64,000 nt of DNA from Lineus longissimus. Taxonomy: Eukaryota > Nemertea > Pilidiophora > Heteronemertea > Lineidae. Under the pieces are notes generated by a model. That model made no database searches. It saw nothing but the letters and a program-made list of their open reading frames with translations, and was not told the DNA's origin. The stretch spans positions 19,034,001 to 19,098,000 of the forward strand of contig NC_088316.1 in the NCBI RefSeq assembly GCF_910592395.1, written 5' to 3'. Below are positions 25,801-47,985 of the stretch, in pieces. The position numbers were made by a program, and so were the translations under genes. Numbering within the stretch: position 1 is the stretch's first letter; the number at the start of each line of letters is the position of its first letter.

Positions 25801-28800
25801 AAGAGTGAAACCATGTCGCCTGCACAAGATAATGAAGTGGCTCTGACTTTTCTGTCAATGAGCTTCAAATCATCATAATCGATTATAGAATTGGATAAGG
25901 TGTCCGACTCATGCACAGTTATCTTACAAGTAACGCCATTGATTCTTATCTTTCACATGTATACGGTTTCGTTGCATATAATCCAGGTTCATGTGCCTTT
26001 CTGTGGCCTTGACACTTGGTAGCCTATGCTAGAGAGACCGCCAAACCATCATCAGCAACTTCTGAGCAAGATTGAAGTTTGTAGATGTTGGTGTGGTACA
26101 GTTGCCTTCTATGCACAAATAACTTAATTGGTAGGCCTACTTTTTAGTTTTGACGCATATAGTCCAGGTTCATGTGCCTTTCTGTGGCCTTGACACTTGG
26201 TAGCCTATGCTAGAGAGACCGCCAAACCATCATCAGCAACTTCTGAGCAAGATTGAAGTTTGTAGATGTTAGTGTGGTACAGTTGCCTTCTATGCACAAA
26301 TAACTTAATTGGTAGGCCTACTTCGGTTACAGGAAAATTCGTCCCCGGATAATTCGTCCCCGGAAAATTCGTCCCCGCAAATTCGTCCCCGGATAATTCG
26401 TCCCCGAGGATAATTCGTCCCCTAGGAAAATTCGTCCCCGGATAATTCGTCCCCAAGGAAAATTCGTCCCTGGATAATTCGTCCCCTAGGAAAATTTGTC
26501 CCCGAAAATAATTCGTCCCCAGAAAATTTTACAAAGTTAAAAGTTTCTGACTTTACTTTCTAAGACCCTTAAGTCTTGTCGAATGGACTGTAGTAATAAC
26601 TACTACTTTCGATTTTTCTCATTCAGTGTAATATCTCTCTTTACTACCCTACTAGCTAGTTACCTACCCCACTATTTTTATAGTAGGTAGGGTAGGCAGG
26701 CAAAATATTTTATGGAAGAATTTAGAGCTTTTCTTTCATTCTGACCAGTAAAAATACTTATTTGAAGAAAAAAAAATTTATTTTGCCTGCCTACCTCTAC
26801 CTACTATGAAAAAAGTGGAGTAGGTAACTAGCTAGTAGGGTAGTAAATAGAGATATAACACTGAATGAGAAAAGTCGAAAGGAGTAGGTAGTAGTTATTA
26901 CTAGAAAGTAATGTCGGAAACTTTCAACTTTTGTTAAATTTTCCGGGGACGAATTATCCTCGGGGACGTATATTCCGGGGACGAATTTTCCTCAGGGACG
27001 AATTTTCCAGGGACGAATTATCCACGGGGACGAATTATCTGGGGACGAATTTTCCTCGGGGACGAATTTTCCAGGGACGAATTTTCTCGGGGACGAATTT
27101 TCCGGGGACGAGTTTTCCGGGGACGAATTATCCGGGGACGAATTTTCCTAGAGCCGCCTACTTCTTAGTTTTGACGCATATAGTCCAGGTTCATGTGCCT
27201 TTCTGTGGCCTTGACACTTGGTAGCATATGCTAGAGAGACCGCCAAACCATCATCAGCAACTTCTGAGCAAGATTGAAGTTTGTAGATGTTGGTGTGGTA
27301 CAGTTGTCTGCTGGTAACCTGTCAGCCGACACAGTCATGGGGGCTGCTCATTTTGCATCTTAGGGGAGTTAACAACTGTGCAATGCCCTTCATCTTTCCA
27401 TTCCTTCTAGGTTCGATTAGAAGCTGAGAAGAAAGAGAGAATCAAACAAAAGAAGAAGGAGCGAGAAGCCAGGCTGAAGGCGGAGGGAAAGTTCATGACG
27501 AAAAAACAGAAAGAGGATCGGCAACGGGCTCTGCAGATGTTGGAGCAGATGAAGGCTCAAGGTAAGGTGACATTTCTGATTTAAATCATCCAAGGCTACA
27601 TGCACCTCAGGTCGTTACTGGTTTTGCCAACCGAACAATGCATGGAAAATGTTGGTTTTAATGAATGTTCTTCCCACTGTCTCGTTTCAGGTATTGAAAT
27701 TCCATTGAAAGCTGAAGATGGTGAGGAGCCGAAAAAGAAGCGTGTGGTGTATGAACACAAAAAGAAGCGGAAGCCTGGTCAGAAGGAGAGCTCACCTTCA
27801 GGTAGAATCAGTTACACTCTTCCCTCCCAAGTACAACTTGGACTTTGTCATTATTGACCAGATCCTAGCCTCTTCACTACAAGTCCTCATATGCTGTGTG
27901 GATGAGTTGACTCTCAATGAATCTAATGGCATTTCTTGTAGAAGCCTGGGTGGCAATAAGGCAGAGAGAAAAGCAAAGATTTATAAGTGCCTGGAAATGC
28001 CTCGAGAAGCTATTTGTTGTGACCTCAGGTCTGGTGGTTATTATTATGCTTGCAGAGGAGACAACTCCAGCACAAACGCCAAGTGAAGTTGAGGAGAAGA
28101 CTTTACCAACTGTTGAGACACCGACTGAGGCGGAGCCGAAGATGGAGGCTGCCGCTGTTGCATCATGGGAGGAGGCAGATGAGCCTAAAGATGACTGGGA
28201 GGCTGCCAGCGATGAGGAGAAGGAAAAAGACGAAGGTTAGTAATCACAGTTTCTACAATCTACACGTGGCTTGGCCTGATTGTGTAGTCTTTGTTCAGGC
28301 AATAGTTCATGAGCCTGAGTTACTGATAAGTCTGACTGTTGGTTGTTGCTAACTCTCCTTCTACTCCAACTTGAGCTTTAAGTAGCTTTAGTAAGAACAG
28401 GACACTGAGTTCAGGCTTTCAAGCTATTGCTTTTCCTTCAAGTTGAAAAGAAAAGTGAGGAAGATGAAGAAGAAGATGAGGAGGAAGAAGAGGACGATGA
28501 AGAAGAAGAAGATGACAAGGAATCTGGGGAACAGGAGGAAGAGGATGAGTCTGAGGAAGAGAGTGAAGAGGAGTCCGAGTCGGAGTCATCTTCTGATGAG
28601 AGCGACGATGGTATGACACCGGCAGAGAGAGCGAGAGAGAAAGCTGTTCTTAGGTTACAGGTCAGTGTCATTCGAGGCATGGTCTGTCAGGGATTGAAGA
28701 AATGACTTCAGTTGAATGATGCATCAGTTGGGACAGAAGTTCTTGCAAACATCTACGTACCACGACTAAACTATGTTTTCTAATATTCCAGAAACGTAAA

Positions 28801-31800
28801 GAGGAAAACGATAAGAATCGTTCAACAGATGTCCTTAGGGCTCCGGTGGTTTGTGTCCTTGGTCACGTGGACACAGGAAAGACCAAGATTCTGGACAAGC
28901 TGCGTCGGACGCACGTCCAGGATGGTGAGGCTGGTGGTATCACACAGCAGATAGGTGCTACCAATGTGCCTGTGGAGGCCATTAGGGAGCAGACCAAGAT
29001 GTGTAAAGAGGTGAGGGTCTTCTAGATCATATGGCAGCTTTGTGGTCTTGTTACCACTTACATGACTGAGGCATTGTCGAGATCATAGAGCATCTCAGAA
29101 CAACTAAGTTGAAGTGACAATCTAAAGACATGAAATGATAGTCCTTTGACCCAAACCAACAACTTCTCTCTACCAATTTTACCGTTCATTTTCAGTTTGT
29201 CAAAATGGATGTGCGAGTGCCTGGACTGCTTATCATTGACACGCCCGGCCATGAGTCTTTTAGTAATCTACGATCGCGAGGATCGTCCCTATGTGATATA
29301 GCTGTATTAGTTGTTGACATCATGCACGGATTAGAACCGCAGACAATCGAGTCCATTAACCTCCTCAAGTCACGGAAAACTCCATTCGTGGTTGCCTTAA
29401 ATAAGGTGAGTGTGGGTAATGGGTGTCGGGGAGCATTCGTTGAAGTTCAGTCAGTGGCCCCTGACTGTCCTCAAAGTAGGAAACAAGAGGTGTCAAAAAA
29501 GGGCACTGTCTTATGATTATTTGGGAAACTGATCCTCATTGGTAACCACCAGGGGATCTTGAGAGGTGTCTGTCGTATTTCACTTATGATTATATGAAGA
29601 CAATGTCACAATCATTCTGATGTATTCTTCCCTTTCCCGTTGCAGATTGATAGGTTGTACCAATGGAAGACCAACCCACACAATGACATACAGAACACGA
29701 TTAAAAAACAAACGAAGAATACGAAAGATGAATTTGATGATCGGTTAAAGCAAGTTGTGGTGGAATTTGCTCAACAGGTATGGTCTGTTCATTCAACTCT
29801 GATAAAGTTAGGGCTCTGACCAGTCATGTGGTTCCCCAGCAACAAAGGGTTACTGTGGCTTTTGGCATTTCCGATGTAATCTATCTTTCTTCAGCATTTC
29901 AAGTGTGCACATTTGTTTTGTTTGGGTCTGGGTTGTCCCCACTAAACTATAATGAGTTACTGGCAGTTACAATGCATGCATATTACATGTACATTTGTGT
30001 TTCAGGAACTCAATGTCACCTTGTTTTATGACAACAAGAATCCCCGTGAATGGATCTCAATGGTGCCAACGTCTGCCCATACTGGTGACGGCATGGGCAA
30101 CCTCATGGCTCTCATCTGTGAACTCTGTCAAACCATGCTGGCAAAGAGACTGTCCTACACAGCCGAGCTTCAGGCCACTGTGATGGAGGTCAAAGCTCTT
30201 CCAGGTTTAGGTACAACAATAGACGTGATCCTAGTAAATGGTACGTTACGTGAGGGTGACACCATTGTGTTGGCGGGGCAAGAGGGGCCAATCACAACGC
30301 AAATCAGAGGTCTCCTGGTGCCACCACCTATGAAGGAGTTGAGAGTCAAGGTAAGAAAAGGATGTGCCGCGATTATCATTTGCTCAAAGGAAAAGCCTTC
30401 AGATTTTATTACCAGTCTGAACAACCTTCTGTAGATCTGACCCACGTCATTGCTTTATCTGCAGGGATCACTGGGCATGCTTGGACTTGCCACATGTGAC
30501 ATATCGTCATCGTCTGTGGCAGTTGGGGAAAACCTGTATGGTTAACATGTAGCTTGATGAGGTCTGTAGTCTGTGATGTTGTCCGTCCTGGTCTGCGCGT
30601 GGACTACATCTATCTGTTTGTTGTATCTTTGACAGAACCAGTATGAGAAAGTGAAGGAGCTGAAGGCTGCTTCAGGAGTGAAGCTCATAGCCAAGGACCT
30701 GGAGAAGGCTCTTGCTGGCTTACCAATGTATGTCTCCTACCATCCAGATGAAACGGAAATCTATCGGGTAAGACACATTTATTTATATCGCCTCGCAAAG
30801 AGCCAACCCAATCAAAGATCTTTCAGTTTAGGCCTGGTGTTTTCCTCGTGAAGTTTGATCTTGTCATGTCAATATTAATGTTTGATTCCGTTTTCTAGGA
30901 AGACATAGCCAAACAACTCAAGAACATCCTGAATGCCATCAGACTGAGTGACCGAGGTGTGTTTGTCCAGGCCTCCACCCTAGGATCATTAGAAGCTTTA
31001 CTCGAATTCCTTAAAACATCCAAAATTAATGTAAGTAAACTTTTTCTGCTAATAAGAGAAATTGTTAAAGAAATACTTCATTATAGCAACAAATACAATC
31101 CATGAAGATACAAATGGTACTTTCAGAAACTTCCAAACAAACTGTTATATCTGTCTGTGTTTCTTCCTTCAGTATGCTGGTATCAATATAGGACCTGTCC
31201 ATAAACGTGATGTCATGAAGGCATCTGCGATGGTGGAACGCGATATACAGTAAGTATGAATTACTTACATAGACATTGCATGCGCGCTTCATCTGAAGCA
31301 TTTGATAACCCTTCAAACATTGGGTGGGGGAGAGGTAGCTAGTTTACGTGGTCAGTTGGTGATTTTTGTCCTGGACTTAGAATAAGAGATAGACTCCATG
31401 GGAAAGGGGGTGGGGACATTCCCACATTCCCCAAATCATTGTACTTGTGAAAATGTGCTTTGTATTGACAGTGACGTTGGTTATTTATTTGCAGGTATGC
31501 AGTAATTCTTGCATTTGATGTGAAAGTAGAGCGAGAAGCCCAAGAACTTGCTGATAGTGTAGGCGTGCAGATCTTCACGGCAGACATCATCTATCATCTG
31601 TTCGACCGATTCACAGCATATCGGGAAGCATTTAAGAAAAAGAAGCAGGACGAATTCAAAAGCATTGCCGTGTTCCCTTGCAAACTTCGTATTCTTCCTC
31701 AGTATATATTCAACAGTCGCGACCCAATTGTCCTTGGCGTGTCGGTCGAGGCAGGATTTATTCGCTGTGGAACACCGCTCTGTGTGCCAGGAAAAGACGA

Positions 31801-32572
31801 CAAGGAGGTAATATTTAGGTTTTGTTTCTCTTATTACTTCCACAATAAATTTACATGATTCTTGAAAGTTCAGAGCCAAGTTCATTGCAGGGGCAAGAGA
31901 AGGCCGAAAGCAATGACGATTGGCAATCCTGTATTTGATTTCCAAATGCTGCATGCACATTGTTATTTCTTTTCTTCCGTTTGTGTTTTAGGAAGTGCTC
32001 GTTGGCCGTATCACAAGTATAGAGAATAATCATAAAGAGTCCGAGGAAGCACGTCGAGGCAGCGAGGTGTGCATAAAGATAGAGCCACGGGGAGGAGAAG
32101 CACCGAAAATGTATGGTCGCCACTTTGATCATAATGATATACTAATTAGCAAGGTAGGAATGTTCTTAGCAGCCGTTCTCAACTCTGTGCGTTAGACAAT
32201 CAGTATTCTCTTATCTTTACCATTCAGAAGACTGATGAGCATACACATGTAATTTGTCAGGCGTTTGAGGCCATCGAAGAGGGCACCCACTGCCATGAGT
32301 CTCCCCATCTTCTGTGTGTTTTAAGCAGTCACTATAGAAAAGGATCAGGGACTTTTCTACTCACCTTTGATTTGATTCCACTTTATCATGTTATTTTCAG
32401 TCCAGTCCTTCTTGGTCTTTGCCTCACATGTAAAGTATGCTGAAATGTTCTTTTATCTTTCCAGATCACTCGTGAATCAATCGATGCTGTCAAGGACTAC
32501 TTCCGTGAGGACATGCAGAAAAATGACTGGCAATTAATAGTGGAACTCAAGAAACTTTTTGAAATTTTGTGA
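22885..32572 (+). CDS. EIF5B: Eukaryotic translation initiation factor 5B (22 coding exons, 1321 aa)
   Basis: The GTPase that joins 60S and 40S subunits with Met-tRNAi (IF2/aIF5B family). Exons start 22885, 23313, 23547, 23853, 24162, 24887, 25385, 25682, 27411, 27691, 28056, 28443, 28792, 29196, 29646, 30006, 30636, 30899, 31173, 31495, 31992 and 32465, and end 22931, 23418, 23711, 24060, 24739, 25010, 25515, 25798, 27561, 27801, 28235, 28660, 29010, 29405, 29777, 30350, 30767, 31030, 31249, 31807, 32153 and 32572. The N-terminal 710 residues are Lys/Glu/Asp-rich and low complexity. The G domain shows GHVDTGKT (736-743), DTPGHE (from 800), NKID (854-857) and SAHTG (from 922). Domains II to IV follow, ending [15 protein letters not shown] as in human eIF5B. 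Human is 1220 aa; the extra length is in the N-terminal region. Intron 8 carries a tandem repeat with an inserted foldback element. Confidence 0.97.
25975..27306. repeat. 181-bp tandem repeat, about 2.7 copies, interrupted by an element
   Basis: Copies begin at 25975, 26156 and 27177. The first two are exactly 181 bp apart. Subtracting the 831-bp inserted element and its 9-bp duplication, the third is also 181 bp from the second. The copies are nearly identical, so the amplification is recent. It lies in EIF5B intron 8 (25799-27410) and has no supported coding capacity. Confidence 0.92.
26325..27155. mobile_element. Foldback/Mutator-like non-autonomous element, 831 bp, 9-bp TSD
   Basis: Flanked by GCCTACTTC at 26316-26324 and 27156-27164. 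The unoccupied tandem-repeat junction at 26133-26146 has one near-identical copy (GCCTACTTT), confirming insertion and duplication. Termini start GG and match inward over 22 bp with 3 mismatches (shared core AGGAAAATTCGTCCCC). Each end carries about a dozen copies of an AATTCGTCCCCGG-type repeat in opposite orientation, followed by long complementary arms that meet at a short loop near 26710-26770. A 9-bp duplication and GG termini suggest the Mutator superfamily. No ORF of note. Confidence 0.85.
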
Positions 32573-33337
32573 GGCTGCCAGTAGAAGCCATACATGTTGT
32601 GGTAATAAGATGAATAGTGGACTAAACATCTCTTCTTCCAGGTATATATTTGAGGGAATCAACACTACTGGTGAGGAAAGGTATTGCGAGGAGGCCAGTT
32701 GGCCCTGCTGAGTTGAACTCCATGTGCTGTTTGGACATGTATGATGCAGTGTCCAGCACTGTTAGTTGCACTGTAGGATTTTTCTAGTGTGTTCATAGTG
32801 TCATGGACAGTCTTCCTGCAGACGCAGAGGTGTGGGTTATGTTATGACGGTTGGTGAAGACTGCAGGCTGAATTGGCAAGGGGTATCAGGTTTTGCCTTC
32901 TTGGAAGATCCTTGTCAATGCTTCTTAGAATGAGGAAAGAATTCAGTAACCCATGAGGTCGAGCTTGGCATGAGTTTAGAAGAGTACGATTGGTTATGAG
33001 TTTGATAACATCTTGGCTATGTAAGTCAGAATGATGTTCTCATCAAATCTTGGGCTGTCATTTATTCTCTGGTTGATTATAAGAAGGATACCAGGCATTG
33101 TATGTCTGCTGTCATTTGGTGAAATCTTGTGCTAACATTACGTTTGTTTCTTTAGCATTCTGTGATTATCAGTTTCTGAATCGCGGGTATTTACAGTGCA
33201 TTTGTTCGATACTAAAGGGTGAGGGGACGAGGTTGTTATTGATATACATGTATGTTTGGGAAAAAGAAGTGGTGATTCAAGCCTGTTGGCGGGACACCCT
33301 TTCTATCAAGGACAGTGATGGTAGTCATTTCAATTCA

Positions 33338-33443
33338 ATTCAACCTTGACATGTTAGTATTGAGGACACCATTTGTCAGGGGTGTCCTCATTTCAACCTT
33401 GACATGTCAGTATTGAGGACACCATTTGTCAGGGGTGTCCTCA
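33338..33443. repeat. 53-bp tandem duplication carrying two identical hairpins
   Basis: Two copies, 53 bp apart, each with GAGGACACC and GGTGTCCTC separated by 10 bases, so each can fold to a 9-bp perfect stem. It lies in the EIF5B 3' UTR, upstream of its AATAAA. Confidence 0.8.
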
Positions 33444-33602
33444 ATGCCATTGTTGTACTAGGGCATCTTGTGTACATGTATGTATGTATCTTAATTACAG
33501 TCACTGCAGGTTGAATCTGGCAATGTTCCAATGCCAATGGACTTAAAAATGGATAGTATTCCTAAGTATGAAAGATCATGAAATGATAGTGGATTTTCAT
33601 GA

Positions 33603-33608
33603 AATAAA
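33603..33608 (+). terminator. AATAAA poly(A) signal, EIF5B
   Basis: AATAAA on the coding strand about 1 kb after the EIF5B stop codon. Confidence 0.6.
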
Positions 33609-34434
33609 GATGATATGATTTACAAATATGTCTTGTGGTGCTTTTCTCAAAATACCAAAAGCTTTCTGTTCAGAACTTCACCCTAATTTGGACGGGATGT
33701 TTGGGTCTTTATGACCACACATTTGTCGTTCTTGGTATCTTCTACCAGACACCAGAAGTCCGAACGAGCGTAAAGACTTCGATTTGGAGCGAAACAACTG
33801 GGGGCGAAAGGTCAGGGAGCGAAACGACCTGATACCGTTCCACCAATATCCGGCAGATGGCCACACTGGCGCTTTGGAAATTTCTCGACTCGGACACGTT
33901 TCTACTTGCCGGTTGTATTTGTCCCAATTCCTTGCCTTTCTTTCACAGTTTCGATATTAAAACACGTCCTGTTGATAATTTGGTAAGAGTAGAAGGTTGG
34001 GGTATATTATTTGAAGCAAGTGTGTTCTTGCGATATCGATGAATGTTGGGTTGAAGTTCAGAAAAAATATTACATTCGCAGTGCCGTTACGCATGGTTTC
34101 TTCTAATCCTACTCAAAATAATGCGGGAAGATATCTATTTTCGGACTAATTTGAGCACCCATCTCCAACCTGCATTTGTAGCGACACGAGGGGTTGAAAC
34201 TGCAGTAAGACAATGTCATTAGAGTGGCTTGTGCCTGAAAAATGTCATACATACAGTGAAAAAGGTGTGGCAGGCCGAACCATTACATTCTCTTACATGC
34301 ATAAACTAGGCCTACTAGTAAGTCAAGTGGGTTTTACTTGTCTTTCATTCAGACCTCAATCAATTCCCAGCCATGCCCATTTATTTACTGTTTGCTGACC
34401 TCCTGTCTGTACATATTTACCGACTGTTGTGACT

Positions 34435-34455
34435 GTTGTTTCAGCCAAGATCAAG
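34435..34455 (+). promoter_or_regulatory. Splice acceptor just upstream of ST13 start (5' UTR intron)
   Basis: A good acceptor (GTTGTTTCAG, ending 34444) lies 11 bases before the ATG at 34456. This suggests the coding part of ST13 begins in exon 2 and that a non-coding first exon lies upstream, not precisely placed. Confidence 0.5.
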
Positions 34456-43625
<9,170 letters not shown>

Positions 43626-44960
43626 AGTGTGATGTCATCACATGAATTCCTGGTCATTGAGTTCAACCGCAGCTACAAGATTTTGAAATCAGCCTCACCT
43701 ACTGTCAACTCAGTTATTGTCCTGGAAATTAGCTAATGATGGAGTTAACAGTATTGTGTTCTTTCAGATTTCTATTTCATTGTAAATGTATTGACATTTA
43801 CTCAGCTTATGAATCAAATTGTGTGTCGGTGTGCCAGTAGGGTTATTTGGGAGGGCATTGCGTAGCAGGTTGTGTATGTTCTGTTTGAGGCATGTAAAAT
43901 CAAGATAAAGCGTATCGGTTGCCAAATTGGCTATGGTATTATCACCAGTACTGCAGGGGCCTAACTAGATCTAAAAAACGTTTCAGTGCTCACTCTTGCA
44001 GCCAATACCGATGCTGTCCTTTCCTTTCCAAATCAGCATTCATTGAGACATGATCAATCTGAACGTTTTGGTGATTTCATGGCTGGGTCTCGAGGGGCTT
44101 CAGTCTGATGGTATATAGGCTTGGTCCAAAAAGAAAAAACTACCTTTGACTTTTCCCAAGTAATGTGGATGACCAATATTGTTGACCATAAAGTGGAGTA
44201 TGTGATGTTCAGGCAGACTGCTGTTGTGTTCATGAATTCCTAGCTGCTCCCACATCAGCAGTGTTTCCTCCTGAAGAACCCTTCTTTTTAGTCAGAACAA
44301 ATATTATGCAACAGATACGTCTCATCTAGCAGTATTCTTTGCTGGAGATGTTGTATGTTAGGATTATGTTGAAATTTAGTTGTTAGGTATATTGTATAAT
44401 GTGCTGGCATTCTAATTTACAAATGAAAGTTTACTTTACAAATTACTGTAGACACCTTTATTTTCATAGTGGATTGGCTCTCTTTAGTTCTGATGCTTCC
44501 TCTCGCAGCACCATTGACTCCCAGCAAATCATTGGACATGATCAGAAACACTCTACACAGTGTTGTATTATTGCCACAGAAGTTTTCATTTTAGTTATCT
44601 TATCGATGAAATGTTTCCTTTCCAATGTTTACTTTGTTGTGCCTTTTATTTTTGACATTGGTGTGTCCTTAACTCTCTTGATTACCATGTACCAACTGGA
44701 ACGATTCTAAAAAGTGGCCAGTCCCGGCTGTCTGTAGTAGAACCTCTCCCTCAATTCATAGGTTGTCCAGCTTGCAGTCATGTCCACAATAGAGGTGCCG
44801 TGCATCTTCATGTTATGAGAAGCCTGATACCCCTACAGTCATTTCAAGTGTTTTTGTAGCTTGAGAATTAATTGAGTTAAGTACATCGTGTCCTGTGTAA
44901 AAGTGTCACTAATTGCATGGTTATCTTTGACAGTCTGAATAAAACCAATCTTCATTCCAT
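43626..44960 (+). other. ST13 3' UTR
   Basis: AT-rich, no supported ORF, ends near the AATAAA at 44938. Open stretches such as 44399-44710 have no recognisable similarity. Confidence 0.6.
44938..44943 (+). terminator. AATAAA poly(A) signal, ST13
   Basis: AATAAA on the coding strand about 1.3 kb downstream of the ST13 stop, followed by GT/T-rich sequence. Confidence 0.6.
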
Positions 44961-45923
44961 TAAACATTTCTTCTTCTTGATTATTTATATGATGCTGGTG
45001 TTATTTTCTGTTGTCTCGGAAATCCACGAGAAATTGTGCTCCTGCTCTGTCATATACAAGGAATTTTCAGTCAGGAAAACAGGTTTGGTGTAGTGAAATC
45101 ATAGATGGTGAGGAATCAGGACGTCTCCTGGCCGATCTTACAGTAGTTGAACCCAAATCAGGCTGCGTGTCCGTCTATTGTCCTATCTAAAGACACTGTC
45201 GGCACGACACCTGGCCGATTTTAACGTCGCTGGGTTTCACATGTCTCGTTTAAGCTTGATAATCACAACCAAGAAGTCCGATGCGCAACGCTGGTCAAAG
45301 TGTCCTTCAATAAACCCGCTCGCGAAACTTCCCTTCTTTCAATTTGGCGACCAAAGATATCTCCTTCATGATTTCGTTGTAAGTGGTCATTTCTTGGCAC
45401 CACGGTCATTATCATCAAACCGGTGAAAGCACATCAGTTGTGCTGCTGGAATGGAACAAGCATCCGGATATATGGATGTTATAAACTTATAGTAGGCCCT
45501 CATATCATGCTTTAGTTTCGCCCGCTCGATCCGCATTTGTCCAGTATGTGTCGCTGGATAGAGTCCTTCATATCGTCAGTCGAAGGGAATGAACAACCTA
45601 GACCTTCACAGATCGACAAGCCCATCTCTCTATAAAATGTGAGGTCATTTCGTTAGCTTCGGCGGACTAAGACCTGCACTTGCTCAGCGCTGCATGTGGA
45701 AAACTACCGCTTGAAATATTGAGTTCAATTGCCGAGAAGACAAGAAATGCGATAACCAGCTGGCGGGGGTTTGGCGTGAGACAGACTCATTGTCGGAACC
45801 ATTTCTCACGTTTTGTCCAGCGCCACGTCAGGCTTCTTTCAGGCGGGTTTGCATCATGTCTTTTTCTGGTACTAAAAATCAACGAACACAACTCCGATTG
45901 ACGTATTTACAACATGTACACCT

Positions 45924-45929
45924 TTTATT
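45924..45929 (-). terminator. AATAAA poly(A) signal candidate, AMPA receptor
   Basis: Most distal minus-strand AATAAA before the convergent ST13 gene; a more proximal one is at 46570-46575. Confidence 0.35.
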
Positions 45930-47985
45930 GCATTGATATACAGCATTTCAATCCATTATAAATTACTCTAATCTGGCCACACCCTCATAGATCGTCATTG
46001 TCGTTTTAAGAAAACAAAGTTCGGGAGTAAAAACACTGTTTCATGTCACTTTAGTGATGCTGGCCCGGTAGCACCCCTGAGGTCGTCACTACCACGGATG
46101 TATATACACCCGTGTCACAACTTACTGCAAAATACTTTAGCTGTCATTTGTATATTGGTCAAAGCGTGCAAAATAAAAGGAATGCGAGGTACCGCATGGA
46201 GGAAAGCGCCGCCTGGTGTGACGTTAGTGAAAACATTTTTGTGCAACGGGCCACTCATGGTGGATGAGATAAAACCAGAAGTGATTCAAATGATGACTTC
46301 AAGATTATATACAGTACGATTTTACCCACCAAAACAGCAGTCATTTGCTACTTCATAGCGAAACGAAACGAGAGTACATGTCCTTCATGAAGACGAAAGT
46401 AGCCACAATCGGCGATGACTTGCGTATTCTATGGAAGTCTTTAGTTCAAGAAGATGGTTACACGTCTATACTAAGTATAAATCTCTACAGTATGGTATAA
46501 CTAGGTGATACTATCGCATGCACTCCAAAGAAATGGCCTTGTCATGAACCGACTAATCCATAAATCTGTTTTATTTTCTCAATAAAGCGCCCCAGATCTG
46601 TCCAGGGCAAAATATTTACATCTTACTCGCGGTTAAGATCATTTTACAGAATGATATACTGACAAGGACATTATATGTATATAGAACGCAATGCGTATAT
46701 CGGTCCGGGATTGCTTCTCCTTAGACCGCCGGGAACCATACGATCTTTGGAGTACGTTGATGATATGATACGTTCATTTTAAAGTGGATTCAAAAATCAC
46801 CTGAAATAATTAAATCAACACTTTATACAACGCCCACCCCAATGATAAAAAACCTCTTATACAAAATGCGGGCTCGAGCGTTCCACTTTTATAGCGGGAC
46901 ACCCTCGTCCTGTCCTACTGGCATCAATCATCATGCTCCGATTAGCGATATCATGATGACGGCTCTTCTCCAACTCCAACAACGCATTATATTGTTACTC
47001 TCTGTTCAATTCTAGCCTATTAAATCATGCTTCGGAGAAAGAAACTGTACTAAAACCTAGTGCTATATTTCACCAACTCACAATGAAAACGCACAGAGAC
47101 GGCTATAACTACTATATACAGTAAAAGTTCCTATAGTCTTTTGATATTTACAAGACATAATAAAATGCAATGAAGTCGTCTATAATGTGATTGAAGGTGA
47201 AAAGGAATGCTTCCTGTCTTGGGCCGGGCAAATATCAGCGTGATTCCTTTCCATCCTGTCGTACAGCCAGTTCCCCTTATAGCCTACTTAGGATTGCTGG
47301 ACGCAAAAATTCGGAGAACCCCCACTGTCGCACTCACATTTTAAGCATCCGACATTCAATATAAACCCGTTCGGGGCAATAATCTGTTCTGGCCCGGCCC
47401 GGTGAAGACCAGTTCCAGTAACTTACACGAGTCATTGGTGTTATATATCGAAATCCAGCCTAGCTGGAATGAATAATCAACCAGTTTTGTTTTTATCGCC
47501 AGTCACTGTAGCATCATTAATAGTACAAGTAAAAAACCTGTCCAGCGGGCTATAGGGCCTATTTGGCCGATGTATCGAGTCATTAGCCCAGTTAGTCTTC
47601 GTTCGATCATATCACTTCATTTCCATCGCACTACTGTACGCCTCCAACATTAGCAGTGATTCCTCAATTTCGAAGCCACATTTCTGCACCCGTGGACGAA
47701 GGAATATTCTTGTCAGTACAGCTCATGTTTGTCAGTATAGTTCACTTTCACAGTTTCGTCTCAACAACTAGGTAATCCATTGGCTGTCATCTACGAAAAT
47801 TTTCTTCTTGTATATATCTGATGAAACCTTCCAGTCCGGGCAACAATTCTTTTCCATACAGGTACCCTTCTCATTACTCCCGGCCGAGTGCGGTCACGCG
47901 CTGTTTTAGAAGTAACTACGTACATGTACTAGCAAATTGGTATGATTCCCTCTCGCAGCCTCACCAAACATCAGGTTTCATCCTA

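Larger units (their letters stand above)
32573..34455. other. EIF5B 3' UTR and ST13 upstream region
   Basis: The EIF5B 3' UTR probably ends just past the AATAAA at 33603. From there to 34455 is the ST13 promoter and 5' UTR. A 3' splice site ending at 34444 implies an intron in the 5' UTR. No supported protein-coding ORF. Confidence 0.55.

Noticed and set aside
26205-27224. ORFs with repeated GTNFPG peptides near 26.2-26.5 and 26.9-27.2 kb
   Set aside because: Translation of the short tandem repeats in the foldback element; no start context, splice logic or family similarity.
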